29,620 nucleotides of DNA. Source: an uncultured Eubacterium sp. Lineage in GTDB: Bacteria; Bacillota; Clostridia; Lachnospirales; Lachnospiraceae. A program made the translations under genes and the position numbers. The first letter of the stretch is position 1. Each line of letters starts with the position of its first letter. The notes below the pieces were generated by a model that saw only the letters and a program-made list of their open reading frames with translations, was not told the origin of the DNA and searched no databases. Where the stretch lies: the NCBI GenBank assembly GCA_948579355.1, contig CAPAOV010000029.1, positions 1 through 29,620 on the forward strand, written 5' to 3'. Positions 7,827 to 15,940 of this stretch are shown here, piece after piece.

Positions 7827-7855
7827 AATATACACCACTTATGCATAATATGCAA
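7827..7855 (-). promoter_or_regulatory. argG promoter
   Basis: On the minus strand there is TTGCAT (7855-7850), a 17-bp spacer and TATATT (7832-7827), a good sigma-A-type promoter. The predicted start near 7820 leaves a leader of about 64 nt before argG. Confidence 0.75.
7842..7854. promoter_or_regulatory. Probable ArgR operator for argG
   Basis: TGCATAATATGCA is a perfect palindrome lying across the -35/spacer region of the argG promoter. Its arms differ by one base from the TGAATA/TATTCA arms of the ARG box on the argC side, and ATGCA half-sites are known variants in ArgR boxes. Binding here would block RNA polymerase. The call is inferred from sequence and context. Confidence 0.6.
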
Positions 7856-7906
7856 GAGAAAAATAAATAAAATTTGTTTTTGCGCATACAAAATTTAATT
7901 AAAGTA

Positions 7907-7935
7907 TTGCATATTTATCGGAAAGGATGTATAAT
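7907..7935 (+). promoter_or_regulatory. argCJBD promoter
   Basis: TTGCAT (7907-7912), an exact 17-bp spacer and a perfect TATAAT (7930-7935). Transcription should start near 7942, about 65 bases before argC. Confidence 0.8.
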
Positions 7936-7956
7936 AAATAAAGTTTCTGAATAAAG

Positions 7957-7970
7957 TGAATAAATATTCA
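7957..7970. promoter_or_regulatory. ARG box (ArgR operator) for argCJBD
   Basis: TGAATAAATATTCA matches the ArgR/AhrC half-site pattern TGAAT...ATTCA with perfect 6-bp arms. It lies just downstream of the predicted transcription start. A second TGAATAA begins 9 bp upstream (7948), suggesting adjacent half-sites for the hexameric repressor. Confidence 0.8.
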
Positions 7971-8007
7971 GTATTTATGTATAAAACATAAGGAAATGAG
8001 GGGAAGT

Positions 8008-9048
8008 ATGATTAAGGTTGGAATTATTGGCGCAACCGGATATGCCGGTCAGGAATTAGTTCGTCTGCTCCTACAGCATAAAGAGGCGGAGATTGTTTGG
8101 TATGGCTCAAGAAGTTATGTAGATGAAAAATTCAGCGCCGTATTTGGCAATGTTTTTGAAATTGTAGAAGATTTATGTAAACCGGATGATTTACATGAAC
8201 TGGCAAGACAGGCCGATGTGATATTTACTGCCACGCCGCAGGGTTATCTGGCGGGAGTGCTTGACGATGAAATATTATCAAATGCCAAGGTGATTGATTT
8301 GAGTGCGGATTACCGCATTAAAGATGTAGCCGTTTATGAGAAGTGGTATGGCATTGAGCACAAAAGCCCGCAGTATATCGAAGAAGCGGTTTACGGTCTC
8401 TGTGAGATAAACCGTGAGAAAGTAAGGAAAGCGAGACTGATAGCGAATCCGGGATGTTATCCGACCTGTTCGACGCTGGCGGTATATCCGCTGGCAAAAG
8501 CGGGACTGATAGATATGACTACACTCATTATTGATGCCAAATCCGGCGTCTCCGGCGCCGGCCGCGGAGCCAAGGTGCCAAATTTATATTGTGAGGTAAA
8601 TGAGAGCTGCAAGTCGTATGGCGTGGCTTCCCACCGCCATACACCGGAAATTGAAGAACAGTTATCGTATGCTGCCGGAACCGGTGTCACGCTCAGTTTT
8701 ACGCCGCATTTGATACCGATGAGCCGCGGGATTTTGATAACGGCTTATGCCAAATATAAAGAGGGTACGACGAAAGAACAGATTCGCACAGCTTACGAAG
8801 AAGCATATAAAGACGAGTATTTTGTCCGCGTGTTGGAAGATGGTGTATGTCCGGAAACAAGATGGGTAAAGGGCAGTAATTTTGTTGATATCGGCGTCAA
8901 AATGGATGAGAGAACCGAACGGGTAATTATGATGGGGGCGATGGATAATATAACAAAAGGCGCTGCCGGACAGGCTGTCCAGAACATGAATCTTTTATTT
9001 GGTCTGGAAGAAACGGAAGGGCTTCGTCTGATACCGATAGTACCGTAA
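8008..9048 (+). CDS. argC: N-acetyl-gamma-glutamyl-phosphate reductase
   Basis: The product reduces N-acetylglutamyl phosphate to the semialdehyde with NADPH. I choose ATG 8008 (346 residues) because it yields the family N terminus MIKVGIIGATGYAGQELVR with GAGGGG just upstream; the in-frame ATG at 7996 is almost on top of its only possible ribosome site. The Rossmann motif GATGYAG (residues 8-14) binds NADPH. The catalytic cysteine is C150 in NPGCYPT, and the substrate motif SGVSGAGR follows. It is the first gene of argC-argJ-argB-argD, with 70 bp to argJ, and its promoter carries an ARG box. Confidence 0.98.
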   Translation: MIKVGIIGATGYAGQELVRLLLQHKEAEIVWYGSRSYVDEKFSAVFGNVFEIVEDLCKPDDLHELARQADVIFTATPQGYLAGVLDDEILSNAKVIDLSADYRIKDVAVYEKWYGIEHKSPQYIEEAVYGLCEINREKVRKARLIANPGCYPTCSTLAVYPLAKAGLIDMTTLIIDAKSGVSGAGRGAKVPNLYCEVNESCKSYGVASHRHTPEIEEQLSYAAGTGVTLSFTPHLIPMSRGILITAYAKYKEGTTKEQIRTAYEEAYKDEYFVRVLEDGVCPETRWVKGSNFVDIGVKMDERTERVIMMGAMDNITKGAAGQAVQNMNLLFGLEETEGLRLIPIVP

Positions 9049-9118
9049 GGCGATTGGAGCTGCCTATGGCGGCGTGCGGTTCTTCGCGATAAATTGCTTG
9101 GAAATGGAGGATAAGGAA

Positions 9119-10342
9119 ATGATGAAACAGATAGAGGGCGGTGTAACGGCGGCAAAGGGATTTCAGGCTGCGAGTGCAGCTACGGAAATGAAATATCAGG
9201 GGCGCACGGACATGGCGCTTGTATATACGGAGAAACCGGCAGTTTGTGCGGGAACTTTTACAACAAACGTAGTAAAGGCGGCTCCGGTACTTTGGGATAA
9301 AGAGCTTGTTGACAAAGGAGGCGCCGTTCATGCCGTTGTCTTAAACAGCGGCATTGCCAATGCCTGTACTGGAGAAGAGGGAAAGAAGCTTAATTATGTG
9401 ATGGCGGAAGAGGTTGCCGGACAGCTTGGCATTAAGGCGGAAGAGGTGCTGACTGCCTCGACAGGAGTAATTGGTATGCTGCTCGTGAAAGAGGCGCTGC
9501 AAAAAGGAGCAAAGCTTTTAGCCAAAGGCCTTTCTGATGATACAGCGGCAGGATTGAAAGCGGCAGAGGCGATTATGACAACGGATACCGTGTCCAAGCA
9601 GTCCGCGGTAATGGTAGAAGTTGGCGGCAGAACATTTTATGTCGGCGGCATGAGCAAAGGTTCGGGAATGATACATCCCAATATGGCGACGATGCTCAGT
9701 GTGACAACGACAGATGTGGCGATTGCTCCGGATTTGCTGCAGGAAATTGTGAGCGAGGCGGTAGAGGATAGTTTCAATATGATTTCCGTAGACAGGGATA
9801 CGTCGACGAACGATACCTATCTCGTACTTGCCAACGGGGAATCCGGAATAACGGTTGAGAGGGGTACAAAAGAGTACGATGCCTTTAAGGAGGCAGTAGT
9901 TTTTGTTTCTACCGAACTCGCAAAGCAAATGGCAGCAGACGGCGAGGGGGCTACAAAACTGCTGGAAGTACGGGTGATTAACTGCCGCTCGAAAGTAAAT
10001 GCCAGACTTCTTGCCAAATCTGTTATTACTTCGAATCTCGTGAAAACTGCCTTATATGGGAGCGACGCCAATTGGGGCCGTATTCTATGTGCTCTTGGAT
10101 ATTCTGGAGCAGAGTTTCAGCCGGAGGATATCACAGTAACGATTTGTGCCGGTGACAGGGAGATGGTTTTAGTCAAAGATGGTGTAGCGGCGGCTTACAG
10201 TGAGGAAGCGGCAACACAATTACTCCGTCAGGAAAAGGTAACTTTTATTTGCGACATGAAAGAGGGAACAGCAGAGGCTGTCGCATGGGGGTGTGATTTG
10301 ACGCACGAATATGTGACAATTAATGGAGATTATAGAAGTTAA
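9119..10342 (+). CDS. argJ: Glutamate N-acetyltransferase / ornithine acetyltransferase
   Basis: ArgJ moves the acetyl group from N-acetylornithine to glutamate, recycling acetyl in arginine synthesis. The start at ATG 9119 (408 residues) is set by GGAGG eight bases upstream; the open frame extends to 9074 but that part does not look like the family. The precursor self-cleaves before the nucleophilic threonine in KGSGMIHPNMATMLS, here T191, giving alpha and beta chains. Other family stretches are NSGIANACTG and YGSDANWGRI. Whether it also uses acetyl-CoA (bifunctional type) cannot be judged here; no argA-type gene is in view. Confidence 0.98.
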   Translation: MMKQIEGGVTAAKGFQAASAATEMKYQGRTDMALVYTEKPAVCAGTFTTNVVKAAPVLWDKELVDKGGAVHAVVLNSGIANACTGEEGKKLNYVMAEEVAGQLGIKAEEVLTASTGVIGMLLVKEALQKGAKLLAKGLSDDTAAGLKAAEAIMTTDTVSKQSAVMVEVGGRTFYVGGMSKGSGMIHPNMATMLSVTTTDVAIAPDLLQEIVSEAVEDSFNMISVDRDTSTNDTYLVLANGESGITVERGTKEYDAFKEAVVFVSTELAKQMAADGEGATKLLEVRVINCRSKVNARLLAKSVITSNLVKTALYGSDANWGRILCALGYSGAEFQPEDITVTICAGDREMVLVKDGVAAAYSEEAATQLLRQEKVTFICDMKEGTAEAVAWGCDLTHEYVTINGDYRS

Positions 10343-10363
10343 GGAAAAGGAGAGACATAAGAA

Positions 10364-11272
10364 ATGGAACAGACGATGGACGATGTACTGATTAAGGCGG
10401 AGACATTGATTGAGGCCTTGCCTTACATACGGGATTTTAATGGTAAACGAGTGGTTGTCAAATACGGTGGAAGCGCAATGATTGACGAACAATTGCAGGA
10501 GTCGCTGATTAAAGATGTGGCGCTGTTAAAGCTGGTCGGGATGGAGCCGATTATTGTACACGGTGGAGGAAAGGAAATCAATAAGTGGCTTGGCTATATG
10601 GGGAAGAAGAGCGAGTTTGTCGAGGGGCTTCGTGTGACAGATGAGGAGACGATGGAAGTTGCGGAGATGGTTCTTGGCAAGGTCAATAAGCACCTTGTCC
10701 AGATGATGGAGAAACTCGGAGTAAAAGCGGCGGGAATTAGTGGAAAAGACGGCGCTACCATGCTCTGTAAAAAGAAGACGGTGAACGGCAAAGATATCGG
10801 ATTTGTGGGAGAAGTAACTTCCGTAAATTCCGATTTGATTGATACGCTCATTGCACAGAATTTTGTTCCGATTATAGCGCCTATCGGCATGGATGAAAAT
10901 TTTCAGGCTTATAATATTAATGCCGACGAGGCGGCAAGCGCCGTGGCAAAATGTATTCGTGCGGAGAAGTTAGCCTTTATGACGGATATTGAAGGGGTAT
11001 GTCTGGACCCGCAGGACCCGGAGACGCTCATTTCGGTATTGCCGGTCTGTGAGGCAAAGCGCCTCATTGAAGACGGCACGATAGGCGGTGGCATGATACC
11101 GAAAATCCGCAATTGTATCGAGGCGGTAGAACAGGGCGTGAACCGCGTCCATATACTGGACGGACGGAGGGAGCACTGCCTGTTATTGGAGTTTTATACC
11201 CATAAGGGAATCGGTACGGCAATTATCAATAACCGCGTAGGTTTGTATCCGCATGAAAAGCGGGAAATATAG
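10364..11272 (+). CDS. argB: Acetylglutamate kinase
   Basis: The 302-residue amino-acid kinase phosphorylates N-acetylglutamate. The start ATG 10364 follows AAGGAGAG. Family motifs are VVKYGGSAM (phosphate binding), PIIVHGGGKEIN, and GGMIPKI near residue 245. The N-terminal extension (MEQTMDDVLIKAETLIEALPYIRDF) before the kinase core is typical of arginine-inhibited, hexameric forms, which agrees with an ArgJ-based cyclic pathway where this enzyme is the feedback point. It lies 21 bp after argJ and 16 bp before the chosen argD start. Confidence 0.98.
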   Translation: MEQTMDDVLIKAETLIEALPYIRDFNGKRVVVKYGGSAMIDEQLQESLIKDVALLKLVGMEPIIVHGGGKEINKWLGYMGKKSEFVEGLRVTDEETMEVAEMVLGKVNKHLVQMMEKLGVKAAGISGKDGATMLCKKKTVNGKDIGFVGEVTSVNSDLIDTLIAQNFVPIIAPIGMDENFQAYNINADEAASAVAKCIRAEKLAFMTDIEGVCLDPQDPETLISVLPVCEAKRLIEDGTIGGGMIPKIRNCIEAVEQGVNRVHILDGRREHCLLLEFYTHKGIGTAIINNRVGLYPHEKREI

Positions 11273-11288
11273 CAGGAGGATGCGTGCG

Positions 11289-12464
11289 ATGAAGCAGATG
11301 ATAGAAAAATCCGAACAATACCTCGTGCATTCCTATAACCGTTATCCGGTCGTACTGGATTATGGAAAGGGAGTGTACCTCTATGATACGGACGGGAAAA
11401 AATATCTGGATTTTGGCGCAGGTATAGCAGTTTGTGCTCTCGGGTATGGAAATGAAAGATTTGAGAGAGCTCTCAAAGAGCAGATAGATAAGGGTATCCA
11501 TTTTTCCAACTATTTTTATTCGGAGCCGTTAATGCGTGCGGCCAAAGGGTTGGCAGAAGCTGCCGGAATGGATAAAGTTTTCATGGCGAACACGGGAACG
11601 GAAGCGAATGAGGGAGCGTTGAAACTGGCCCGCAAATATGCCATTATGCATGGCTATGAAGAGAGGCATGAGATTATTTCTATGGAAAAGGCATTTCATG
11701 GAAGAACAATGGGAGCCTTATCGGTTACCGGTACGGAAAAATACCGCGAGCCGTTTAATCCGTTGATTGGCGGCGTCACTTTTGCGCAATACAATAATCT
11801 GGAAAGCGTAGAGAAAAGTATGACGGACAAGACATATGCGGTTATCGTCGAGGCCGTACAGGGAGAGGGCGGTATTTATCCGGCGGAGCCGGAGTTTTTA
11901 CGCGGGATACGCAGTCTTTGTGATTCCCATGACTGTATGATGATATGCGATGAAATACAGTGCGGTATGGGACGCACCGGAAAGATGTTTGCCTATGAGC
12001 ATTATGGCGTCAAACCGGATATTGTAACGATGGCCAAAGGCATTGGCAACGGTATGACAGCAGGGGCAATTGCCACGACGGAAAAGATTGCGGCGGCGCT
12101 TGTGCCGGGAGACCATGGAACGACATTCGGAGGCAATCCTCTGGCGTGTGCGGCAGTAACAGCTACGTTAGACGAATTTGCGGAAAAAGACATTCCCGCA
12201 CATGTGACGGAGATGGGAGAGTATCTGGCAGAACGCCTGCAATACCTAGTTGAGACAAAAGATGTGGCGAAAGAAACGCGGGGACTCGGTCTGATGCGCG
12301 GTTTGGAGCTGACAGAACCGGCGAATCCTTATATTTTGAAAGCGTTGGAAAAAGGACTCATTCTTATGAGCGCCGGCACACACGTCATTCGTTTTATTCC
12401 ACCTCTGATTATTGAGAGAGCGCAGATAGATGAGATGATTGCCATTTTGGAAGAGATTTTGTGA
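11289..12464 (+). CDS. argD: Acetylornithine aminotransferase
   Basis: This is a PLP-dependent class III aminotransferase converting N-acetylglutamate semialdehyde to N-acetylornithine. I choose ATG 11289 (391 residues) since AGGAGG is nine bases upstream; the open frame reaches back to 11253 inside argB, and ATG 11280 abuts the ribosome site. Motifs are ANTGTEANEGALKLAR (phosphate grip), ICDEIQCGMGRTGK, and the PLP lysine K250 in TMAKGIGNGM, followed by GTTFGGNPLAC. It is the last arg gene. The transcript may run on into the structured leader of the next gene, as no separate strong terminator is seen right after the stop. Confidence 0.96.
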   Translation: MKQMIEKSEQYLVHSYNRYPVVLDYGKGVYLYDTDGKKYLDFGAGIAVCALGYGNERFERALKEQIDKGIHFSNYFYSEPLMRAAKGLAEAAGMDKVFMANTGTEANEGALKLARKYAIMHGYEERHEIISMEKAFHGRTMGALSVTGTEKYREPFNPLIGGVTFAQYNNLESVEKSMTDKTYAVIVEAVQGEGGIYPAEPEFLRGIRSLCDSHDCMMICDEIQCGMGRTGKMFAYEHYGVKPDIVTMAKGIGNGMTAGAIATTEKIAAALVPGDHGTTFGGNPLACAAVTATLDEFAEKDIPAHVTEMGEYLAERLQYLVETKDVAKETRGLGLMRGLELTEPANPYILKALEKGLILMSAGTHVIRFIPPLIIERAQIDEMIAILEEIL

Positions 12465-12495
12465 TAGCAATCGTCAGGTTAAAAGAGAATTGTAT

Positions 12496-12594
12496 AAAAG
12501 CACCGGATATTTCTCATACTTATTGTAGGATTAGACGTCAGGGTCAAAATGCCTTTTGGCCTCAACGTCTTAGTTATGGAAATGAGGTGCTTTT
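12496..12594 (+). ncRNA. Candidate cis-regulatory RNA leader of the DUF606 transporter gene
   Basis: AAAAGCACC (12496-12504) can pair perfectly over 9 bp with GGTGCTTTT (12586-12594), a segment that contains the 3' half of the transporter's ribosome site and runs into six T's ending at the ATG. Within this closing helix, CATACT (12515-12520) can pair with AGTTATG (12572-12578, one bulge). A strong inner hairpin has AGACGT/ACGTCT (12533-12538/12565-12570), a 2x2 internal loop, then GGGTCAAAA/TTTTGGCCT (12541-12549/12554-12562) with loop TGCC. A closed three-tier fold that occludes the ribosome site resembles a riboswitch. I do not recognise a known class, so this is a structural inference. Confidence 0.45.
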
Positions 12595-12596
12595 TT

Positions 12597-13031
12597 ATGT
12601 GGGGAATTATCATTGCGGCAGTATCGGGAGCCCTGATGAGTATACAGGGGGTTTTCAATTCAGAGGTAACAAAGCAGACAAGTGTCTGGCTGGCGGCGTC
12701 TTTTGTGCAGATTACCGCTTTTGTCGTCTGCGTGGCTGCATGGTTCATTACTGGAAGGGACGGCACAGTCGGCAGTTTGTGGCAGGTATCGCCGCGGTAT
12801 ATGCTGCTTGGCGGAGCGATTGGCGCCTTTATTACCTATACTGTTATTTTGAGTATCAATGCGATTGGGCCGGCGAGGTCGGCGATGTTTATTGTATCGG
12901 TACAGATGCTCGTATCCTATCTCATTGAGTTATTTGGTCTCTTCGGCGTCGATAAGCAGCCCTTTGAATGGCGGAAATGTATCGGCGTGGCGGTGATTAT
13001 TGCCGGCATTGTTACTTTTAAATGGAAATAA
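12597..13031 (+). CDS. DMT-superfamily transporter of the DUF606/YdcZ family
   Basis: The start is ATG 12597 (144 residues), with GAGGTG seven bases upstream and a first helix beginning MWGIIIAAVSGALMSIQGVFN, the family N terminus. The open frame extends to 12549, but that part lies in the structured leader. Four to five hydrophobic helices are visible (about 3-20, 30-47, 62-85, 90-115, 125-142), matching the single-repeat DUF606 (YdcZ) proteins, which usually act as dimers or paralog pairs. The substrate is unknown. It follows argD closely on the same strand, which could hint at amino-acid or metabolite export, but the intervening leader suggests its own control. Confidence 0.85.
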   Translation: MWGIIIAAVSGALMSIQGVFNSEVTKQTSVWLAASFVQITAFVVCVAAWFITGRDGTVGSLWQVSPRYMLLGGAIGAFITYTVILSINAIGPARSAMFIVSVQMLVSYLIELFGLFGVDKQPFEWRKCIGVAVIIAGIVTFKWK

Positions 13032-13042
13032 AAAATTTTTAG

Positions 13043-13071
13043 TTGTCAAAGTTCCATTTCATTGGTAAAAT
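13043..13071 (+). promoter_or_regulatory. Promoter of the comEA operon
   Basis: TTGTCA (13043-13048), a 17-bp spacer and TAAAAT (13066-13071). Transcription would begin near 13078, so the hairpin at 13088-13110 would be at the extreme 5' end of the mRNA. Confidence 0.7.
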
Positions 13072-13087
13072 ATTTTTGTACACATAT

Positions 13088-13110
13088 ATCCTTTTCTGAC
13101 CCAAAAGGAT
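13088..13110 (+). promoter_or_regulatory. Hairpin covering the comEA ribosome binding site
   Basis: ATCCTTTT (13088-13095) pairs perfectly with AAAAGGAT (13103-13110) around a 7-nt loop. The 3' arm contains the AAGGA ribosome site for the ATG at 13118, so the fold should lower translation unless opened. Confidence 0.55.
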
Positions 13111-13117
13111 GAAGTGA

Positions 13118-13735
13118 ATGGATAAAAAGAAAACGATACGGATTATTATTGGAGTTATTTTGTTTCTTGTTTTTGGAAGTATGTATGTTCTGTACAATCA
13201 TTCGTCGGGCGGTGAAATCGTAGTGACGGAAGATTTTTCGGATGGAGAACTTTCACAAAGAAGCGAAAAAGCGGAGAGTACTGCCGCGGCCTTATCACCA
13301 TCCGCACATACGGGAATCTATGTCCACATATGCGGTGAGATAAAAAAACCCGGCGTCTATACTTTTGAAAAGGAACCCCGCGTAATTGATGTAGTAGAAA
13401 AAGCGGGCGGATTTACAAAGAAAGCAAAACAGGATTGCGTCAATATGGCGCAGCTTGTTGCGGATGGAACACAGCTTTTTATCGCGGGAAAAGAAAAAGT
13501 TTCCCAACAACGGGAACAGGAAGCAAAGGAAGAGTTAGATTCCGGCAAAGTTAATATCAATACCGCTTCGAAAGAAGAATTGATGACATTAAGTGGGATA
13601 GGGGAATCCAAAGCGGCGCAGATTCTTACATATCGGGAGACTATCGGAAGATTTGCAAAAATCGAAGATATTAAAAACATATCGGGTATTAAGGATGGCG
13701 TCTTTAGTAAAATTAAGGATTATATTACGGTATAA
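13118..13735 (+). CDS. comEA: ComEA competence protein (SLBB plus helix-hairpin-helix DNA receptor)
   Basis: This encodes 205 residues. An N-terminal membrane anchor (about 8-26) is followed by a Ser/Glu-rich spacer, an SLBB domain (about 65-125, TGIYVHICGEIKKPGVYTF) and a C-terminal helix-hairpin-helix pair (about 140-205: KVNINTASKEELMTLSGIG, then IEDIKNISGIKDG). In naturally transformable Gram-positives ComEA binds double-stranded DNA outside the membrane and hands it to ComEC. Start ATG 13118 fits AAGGATGAAG upstream, which is masked by a hairpin. A response-regulator gene starts 24 bp downstream, which is unusual, since comEA is usually followed by comEB or comEC; comEC is found four genes later. 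Confidence 0.93.
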   Translation: MDKKKTIRIIIGVILFLVFGSMYVLYNHSSGGEIVVTEDFSDGELSQRSEKAESTAAALSPSAHTGIYVHICGEIKKPGVYTFEKEPRVIDVVEKAGGFTKKAKQDCVNMAQLVADGTQLFIAGKEKVSQQREQEAKEELDSGKVNINTASKEELMTLSGIGESKAAQILTYRETIGRFAKIEDIKNISGIKDGVFSKIKDYITV

Positions 13736-13759
13736 CGTATGTAGTGGAGGCATGTTGGT

Positions 13760-14455
13760 ATGGCAAGAAAAGTATTGGTTGTAGATGATGAAAAATTGAT
13801 TGTTAAAGGAATCCGCTTCAGTTTAGAGCAGGACGGCATGATAGTAGATTATGCCTATGACGGGGAAAAAGCACTGGAGATGGCCCGTCAAAAGCAATAT
13901 GACGCCGTCTTATTGGACGTAATGCTGCCGAAGATGACTGGTTTTGAAGTGTGCCAGCAGATGCGTGATTTTTCCGATGTACCAATCATCATGTTGACAG
14001 CCAAAGGAGACGACATGGACAAAATCCTCGGTTTGGAGTACGGCGCCGATGATTACATTACGAAACCATTTAATATACTCGAAGTAAAAGCGCGTATCAA
14101 AGCGATTATCCGCCGCAGTTCCAAACAGACGCGGGAATACAAAAACGAAAATATGCAGGTACACGGCAATTTAAAAGTAGATGCCGATTCACATCGTGTA
14201 TACATTGACGAACAGGAAATTGGGTTGACGACAAAAGAATATGAACTGTTAAATCTGCTGATTAGCAATCCCCGCCATATTTACAGCCGGGAACAGCTTC
14301 TTCATCAGGTATGGGGCGCGGACTATCCGGGGGATGCGCGTACGGTAGATGTGCATATTCGCCGTCTCCGCGAAAAAATTGAAAAAAAGCCAAGCGAACC
14401 AATTTTCATACATACTAAATGGGGTGTTGGTTATTATTTTGAAAATCAGGAATAA
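13760..14455 (+). CDS. OmpR/PhoB-family response regulator
   Basis: This 231-residue two-domain regulator starts at ATG 13760 behind GGAGG. The receiver (1-120) has the acidic pocket VVDDEK, phospho-acceptor D53 (LLDVMLPKMTG), T80 (IIMLTAKG) and K102 (DYITKPF). The C-terminal winged helix (about 130-230) has LTTKEYELLNLL, RTVDVHIRRLREKIE and WGVGYYFE, typical of OmpR/PhoB. Its 3' end overlaps the kinase gene, so the pair is cotranslated. It lies between comEA and comEC in one apparent operon, so its targets could include competence or envelope genes, but no target site is visible. Confidence 0.95.
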   Translation: MARKVLVVDDEKLIVKGIRFSLEQDGMIVDYAYDGEKALEMARQKQYDAVLLDVMLPKMTGFEVCQQMRDFSDVPIIMLTAKGDDMDKILGLEYGADDYITKPFNILEVKARIKAIIRRSSKQTREYKNENMQVHGNLKVDADSHRVYIDEQEIGLTTKEYELLNLLISNPRHIYSREQLLHQVWGADYPGDARTVDVHIRRLREKIEKKPSEPIFIHTKWGVGYYFENQE

Positions 14456-15866
14456 GATAAAATCACTCAAGAGCCTTCGAACCCAGAGTATGGTAGTATT
14501 AATCTTATTGGGAACGATTCCGCTTTTCATTTTTACATTAATCTTTATCAATACTTATCGCTCGAAGGCAATCTCTCAACGTATTAATGAGCTGCAGGCG
14601 CGAGGTTCCGTTATATGTAACCTCGTTATTTCGTCTGCTTTTTTCAGCAATGATTCTTCTGAGGACGTAGATTCGGAACTGACGCAGGTGTCAGATATTT
14701 ATCACGGAAGAATATTGATTGTTGATTCCCATCTTGTTGTGAAGCGGGATACATATGGACTGGAAGAGGGGAAGACTTTGTTGATGCGCGATTTGGTCCG
14801 TTGTGTCCGCGGGGAAGAAAGTAAAATCATTTCACAGGACAAGGATAACGTCCGTCTGGTTTTGGCAGTCAACAATACGGATATGGACTCGATTGACGGG
14901 GCTCTTTTGATGACCTTTTCGCTGCAGTATGTCAACAAATTGTATGAAACAATCCGCACGATTGCCATTACGGTTATTTTGATTCTCTGCCTTGTTATTA
15001 TTGTTATTTCTGTCCTGTACTCGGGCCGTATCGTGTCGCCGATGAAAGAAGTGGCCGGTTCCATTGCCATGATTTCTTCCGGAGATTTTAACGAGACAAT
15101 GCAGATAAAGGGATATAGCGAAGTAGAAGATATCGCCGATAATTTTAACTCCATGTTGAGCGTGCTGCAAAATCTCGAGGATGTGCGGCAGGAATTTGTG
15201 TCGAATGTCTCTCATGAATTGAAGACGCCGATTACTTCTGTAAAAGTGCTGGCGGAATCACTGCTCGGGCAGGAGGGGCTGCCGGTTGAAATTTATCAGG
15301 AATTTATGGTAGACATAAACGATGAACTGGAGCGGATGAATAAAATCATTAACGATTTGCTCTCCCTAGTGAAGATGGATAAAAATGCGGAGGATTTGAC
15401 GATTGACGAAGTCAATATTAACGAGTTTGTGGAAAGTATTTTGAAACAGCTTAGGCCGATTGCCGACCAACGGAACATTGAGATTATATTTGAGAGCGTT
15501 CGTCCGGTGACAGCACAGATTGATGAAGTCAAGCTGGGGATGGCTTTTCGCAATCTGATTGAAAATGCGATAAAATATAATTATGAAAGCGGCTGGGTTC
15601 GTGTGTCGTTAAATGCGGACCACAAGTTTTTTTACTTAAAGGTTTCTGATTCTGGAGTAGGCATACCTCAGGAATTGCAGGACAGTATCTTTGAGCGTTT
15701 CTATCGGGTGGATAAGGCGAGGTCAAGAGAGACCGGAGGCAACGGATTGGGACTTGCCATTGCCCGCAATGCCGTTTTATTGCACCGCGGTTCCATTAAA
15801 GTGCACAGTGTGGAACAGCAGGGTACGACCTTTGCCGTTCGTATTCCCCTGATGTATTTGGAATAG
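14439..15866 (+). CDS. Sensor histidine kinase
   Basis: The best start is TTG 14439, giving MKIRNKIKSLKSLRTQ before the first helix (475 residues) and overlapping the regulator gene by 17 bases; the first ATG in frame (14490) would remove the basic N terminus. Order: helix 1 (~18-37), an extracytoplasmic sensor of about 135 residues, helix 2 (~174-197), HAMP (~198-250), HisKA with the phospho-histidine near H259 (SNVSHELKTPITS), and HATPase_c with an N box (LIENAIKYN), GVGIPQEL and GGNGLGLAIA. It resembles WalK/PhoR-type kinases but has no obvious PAS domain. It is the partner of the preceding regulator. The stimulus is unknown; the GerMN lipoprotein next door may modulate it. Confidence 0.94.
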   Translation: MKIRNKIKSLKSLRTQSMVVLILLGTIPLFIFTLIFINTYRSKAISQRINELQARGSVICNLVISSAFFSNDSSEDVDSELTQVSDIYHGRILIVDSHLVVKRDTYGLEEGKTLLMRDLVRCVRGEESKIISQDKDNVRLVLAVNNTDMDSIDGALLMTFSLQYVNKLYETIRTIAITVILILCLVIIVISVLYSGRIVSPMKEVAGSIAMISSGDFNETMQIKGYSEVEDIADNFNSMLSVLQNLEDVRQEFVSNVSHELKTPITSVKVLAESLLGQEGLPVEIYQEFMVDINDELERMNKIINDLLSLVKMDKNAEDLTIDEVNINEFVESILKQLRPIADQRNIEIIFESVRPVTAQIDEVKLGMAFRNLIENAIKYNYESGWVRVSLNADHKFFYLKVSDSGVGIPQELQDSIFERFYRVDKARSRETGGNGLGLAIARNAVLLHRGSIKVHSVEQQGTTFAVRIPLMYLE

Positions 15867-15940
15867 AAGCTGTACTTGATGACAAATGTAAAATGCAAAG
15901 TTTGTTGTCCGTCAGGCAGAGGCTTCGGAATGGAGGATTC

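Noticed and set aside
12461..12928. Plus-strand open frame of 155 codons overlapping argD's end and the DUF606 gene
   Set aside because: The product is Trp/Tyr/Cys/Arg-rich without family features and lies out of frame over the leader and a clear transporter gene.
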